Made by a program: the position numbers and the translations under genes. Positions 7,005 to 7,588 of a stretch of DNA of 7,588 nucleotides are shown here, piece by piece. The stretch covers positions 1 to 7,588 of the forward strand of contig JBFWTJ010000200.1 of NCBI GenBank assembly GCA_050247895.1. The letters run 5' to 3'. Below the pieces are notes generated by a model. That model had not been told where the DNA came from and made no database searches. It saw nothing but the letters and a program-made list of their open reading frames with translations. Origin of the DNA: CAVPEW01 sp050247895 (GTDB taxonomy: Bacteria > Actinomycetota > Acidimicrobiia > Acidimicrobiales > VFJN01). Every line of letters starts with the position of its first letter. Position 1 is the first letter of the stretch.

Positions 7005-7010
7005 TACGCT
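7005..7010 (+). promoter_or_regulatory. Candidate -10 box of the FmdB-family gene, leaderless type
   Basis: TACGCT ends six bases before the GTG start at 7017, so transcription would begin at the start codon itself. No Shine-Dalgarno element fits in the gap. The same TACGNT form precedes cydA and the DedA gene. Confidence 0.5.
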
Positions 7011-7016
7011 CGGCCC

Positions 7017-7223
7017 GTGCCGATCTACGAGTACCGCTGCCGGACCTGCGAGGAGCGCTTCGAGCTCCGTCGCAGCATGGCCGAGGCCGACGAGCCGGCC
7101 TCCTGCAGCTCGGGCCACGGGGCCTCCGTCCGGCTGCTGGCCACGTTCGCCTCCACCGGCCGGGCCGCCGCGGCGGCGCCGGCCGGCGGGTGCGGCGCGG
7201 GCTGCGCCTGCCACGCCGGCTGA
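7017..7223 (+). CDS. FmdB family zinc-ribbon protein
   Basis: A 68-residue protein that opens with the classic FmdB N-terminus MPIYEYRCRTCEERFELRRS. C8 and C11 form the first zinc knuckle. The second is C30 and H34 in CSSGH, in place of the usual CxxC; a CxxGH form is familiar in actinobacterial members. VRLLATFASTGR (38-49) matches the conserved stretch after the knuckle. The tail is Ala/Gly-rich and ends in a second Cys cluster (CGAGCACH), which could bind another metal. The family is named from the amide-induced FmdB of Methylophilus and described as a putative regulatory protein; its real role is mostly unknown. The start is GTG at 7017 with a TANNNT box placed for a leaderless transcript. 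The open frame extends further upstream, but that would break the family N-terminus. It is separated by 66 bases from the next gene on the same strand. Confidence 0.9.
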   Translation: MPIYEYRCRTCEERFELRRSMAEADEPASCSSGHGASVRLLATFASTGRAAAAAPAGGCGAGCACHAG

Positions 7224-7277
7224 GCCTCGCCCGCGGCCGGGCTGCGGCCCTCGGTGGTGCGACCGGGTCCCGCTGAC

Positions 7278-7283
7278 GATGAT
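7278..7283 (+). promoter_or_regulatory. Weak candidate -10 box of the LLM-class oxidoreductase gene
   Basis: GATGAT ends six bases before the GTG at 7290, the same spacing as at the FmdB gene. It keeps the A at position 2 and the T at position 6 but lacks the leading T of TANNNT. Co-transcription with the FmdB gene is an equally good explanation. Confidence 0.25.
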
Positions 7284-7289
7284 GGCGGC

Positions 7290-7588
7290 GTGCGCTACAG
7301 CCTCATGCTCCCCTGCTACGTCGACGAGGGCTCGCCCGACCCGCTGCGGGCGACCTTCGAGGTCGCCGGGCTGGCCGACGAGCTCGGCTACCACGCCGGG
7401 TACGTGGGCCACCACTCGTTCACGCCGGAGACCCGTGACCCGTCGGCGCCCTTCACCTGGCTGTCGGCGGTGGCCGCCCGCACCGAGCGCCTGCGCCTCG
7501 GCACGGCGATCTGGATCGCCGGCCTGCACCACCCGGTCAGCACCTACGAGCAGGTGACGACCCTGGACCAGGTCTCGGGTGGCCGGGC
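7290..7588 (+). CDS. LLM-class flavin/F420-dependent oxidoreductase, N-terminal part (3' end outside window)
   Basis: The first 99 codons of a luciferase-like monooxygenase family protein. These TIM-barrel enzymes use FMN or cofactor F420 for oxidation of diverse substrates. The start MRYSLMLPCYV is strand 1; FEVAGLADELGYHAGYVGHHSFTPE (residues 24-48) is helix 1, strand 2 and the conserved HH after it. RTERLRLGTAIWIAGLHHPV and EQVTTLDQVSGGR are the hallmark strand 3 and helix 3 blocks of the family. The GTG start at 7290 gives the expected N-terminus; there is no clear Shine-Dalgarno, so it may be leaderless. It follows the FmdB gene by 66 bases on the same strand. Which cofactor and substrate it uses cannot be decided from this fragment; F420 use is common for such paralogues in actinobacteria. 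Confidence 0.92.
   Translation, partial: MRYSLMLPCYVDEGSPDPLRATFEVAGLADELGYHAGYVGHHSFTPETRDPSAPFTWLSAVAARTERLRLGTAIWIAGLHHPVSTYEQVTTLDQVSGGR

Noticed and set aside
7229..7242. GCCCG-CGGC-CGGGC hairpin just after the FmdB stop as a terminator
   Set aside because: The stem is five base pairs with no T-tract, which is expected often by chance in this composition, and co-transcription with the next gene is plausible.
5123..7276. A 717-codon plus-strand open frame across the DedA and uncharacterised genes
   Set aside because: Composition is Arg/Gly/Pro-rich with no domain, and it overlaps four better-supported genes in other frames or strands.

Overview
The window is very GC-rich, gene-dense bacterial DNA. 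It uses many GTG starts and has almost only TGA stops. The codon and protein style, the FmdB protein with a CxxC...CxxxH variant, and the apparently leaderless GTG genes behind TANNNT boxes point to a high-GC Actinomycetota, possibly the Acidimicrobiia. The lineage is an inference from gene style, not from a marker gene.

Layout from left to right. (1) Bases 1-1540, plus strand: the C-terminal third or so of the succinate dehydrogenase flavoprotein (sdhA, cut by the window edge) and a complete iron-sulfur subunit (sdhB). No membrane anchor gene follows, so sdhC/D should lie upstream. (2) Bases 1537-2430, plus strand: a gene for an exported or membrane-anchored eight-stranded TIM-barrel protein resembling glycoside hydrolases. 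It overlaps the sdhB stop and lacks a normal start codon at the expected place. (3) Bases 2564-5016, minus strand: cydA-cydB, cytochrome bd quinol oxidase of the short Q-loop type, with a GTGA overlap between the two genes. (4) Bases 5148-5795, plus strand: a DedA-family membrane protein divergent from cydA. (5) Bases 5810-6922, minus strand: an uncharacterised protein, perhaps of the AttH/CrtC-like (DUF7064-like) beta-barrel type, convergent with dedA and carrying a glycine-rich repeat insertion. (6) Bases 7017-7223, plus strand: a small FmdB-type zinc-ribbon protein. (7) Bases 7290-7588, plus strand: the start of a luciferase-like (LLM-class) flavin/F420-dependent oxidoreductase, cut by the right edge.

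The clearest functional theme is membrane respiration. Succinate dehydrogenase feeds electrons into the quinone pool and cytochrome bd draws them out to oxygen with high affinity; the two loci converge on each other. The remaining genes are housekeeping or poorly characterised and show no operon link to respiration. I found no CRISPR array, mobile element, tRNA, rRNA or obvious defence or biosynthetic system. The most unusual points are the missing canonical start of the TIM-barrel gene, the repeated TACGNT box just upstream of GTG starts, the short Q-loop CydA with altered glutamate spacing, and the repeat insertion in the uncharacterised protein.
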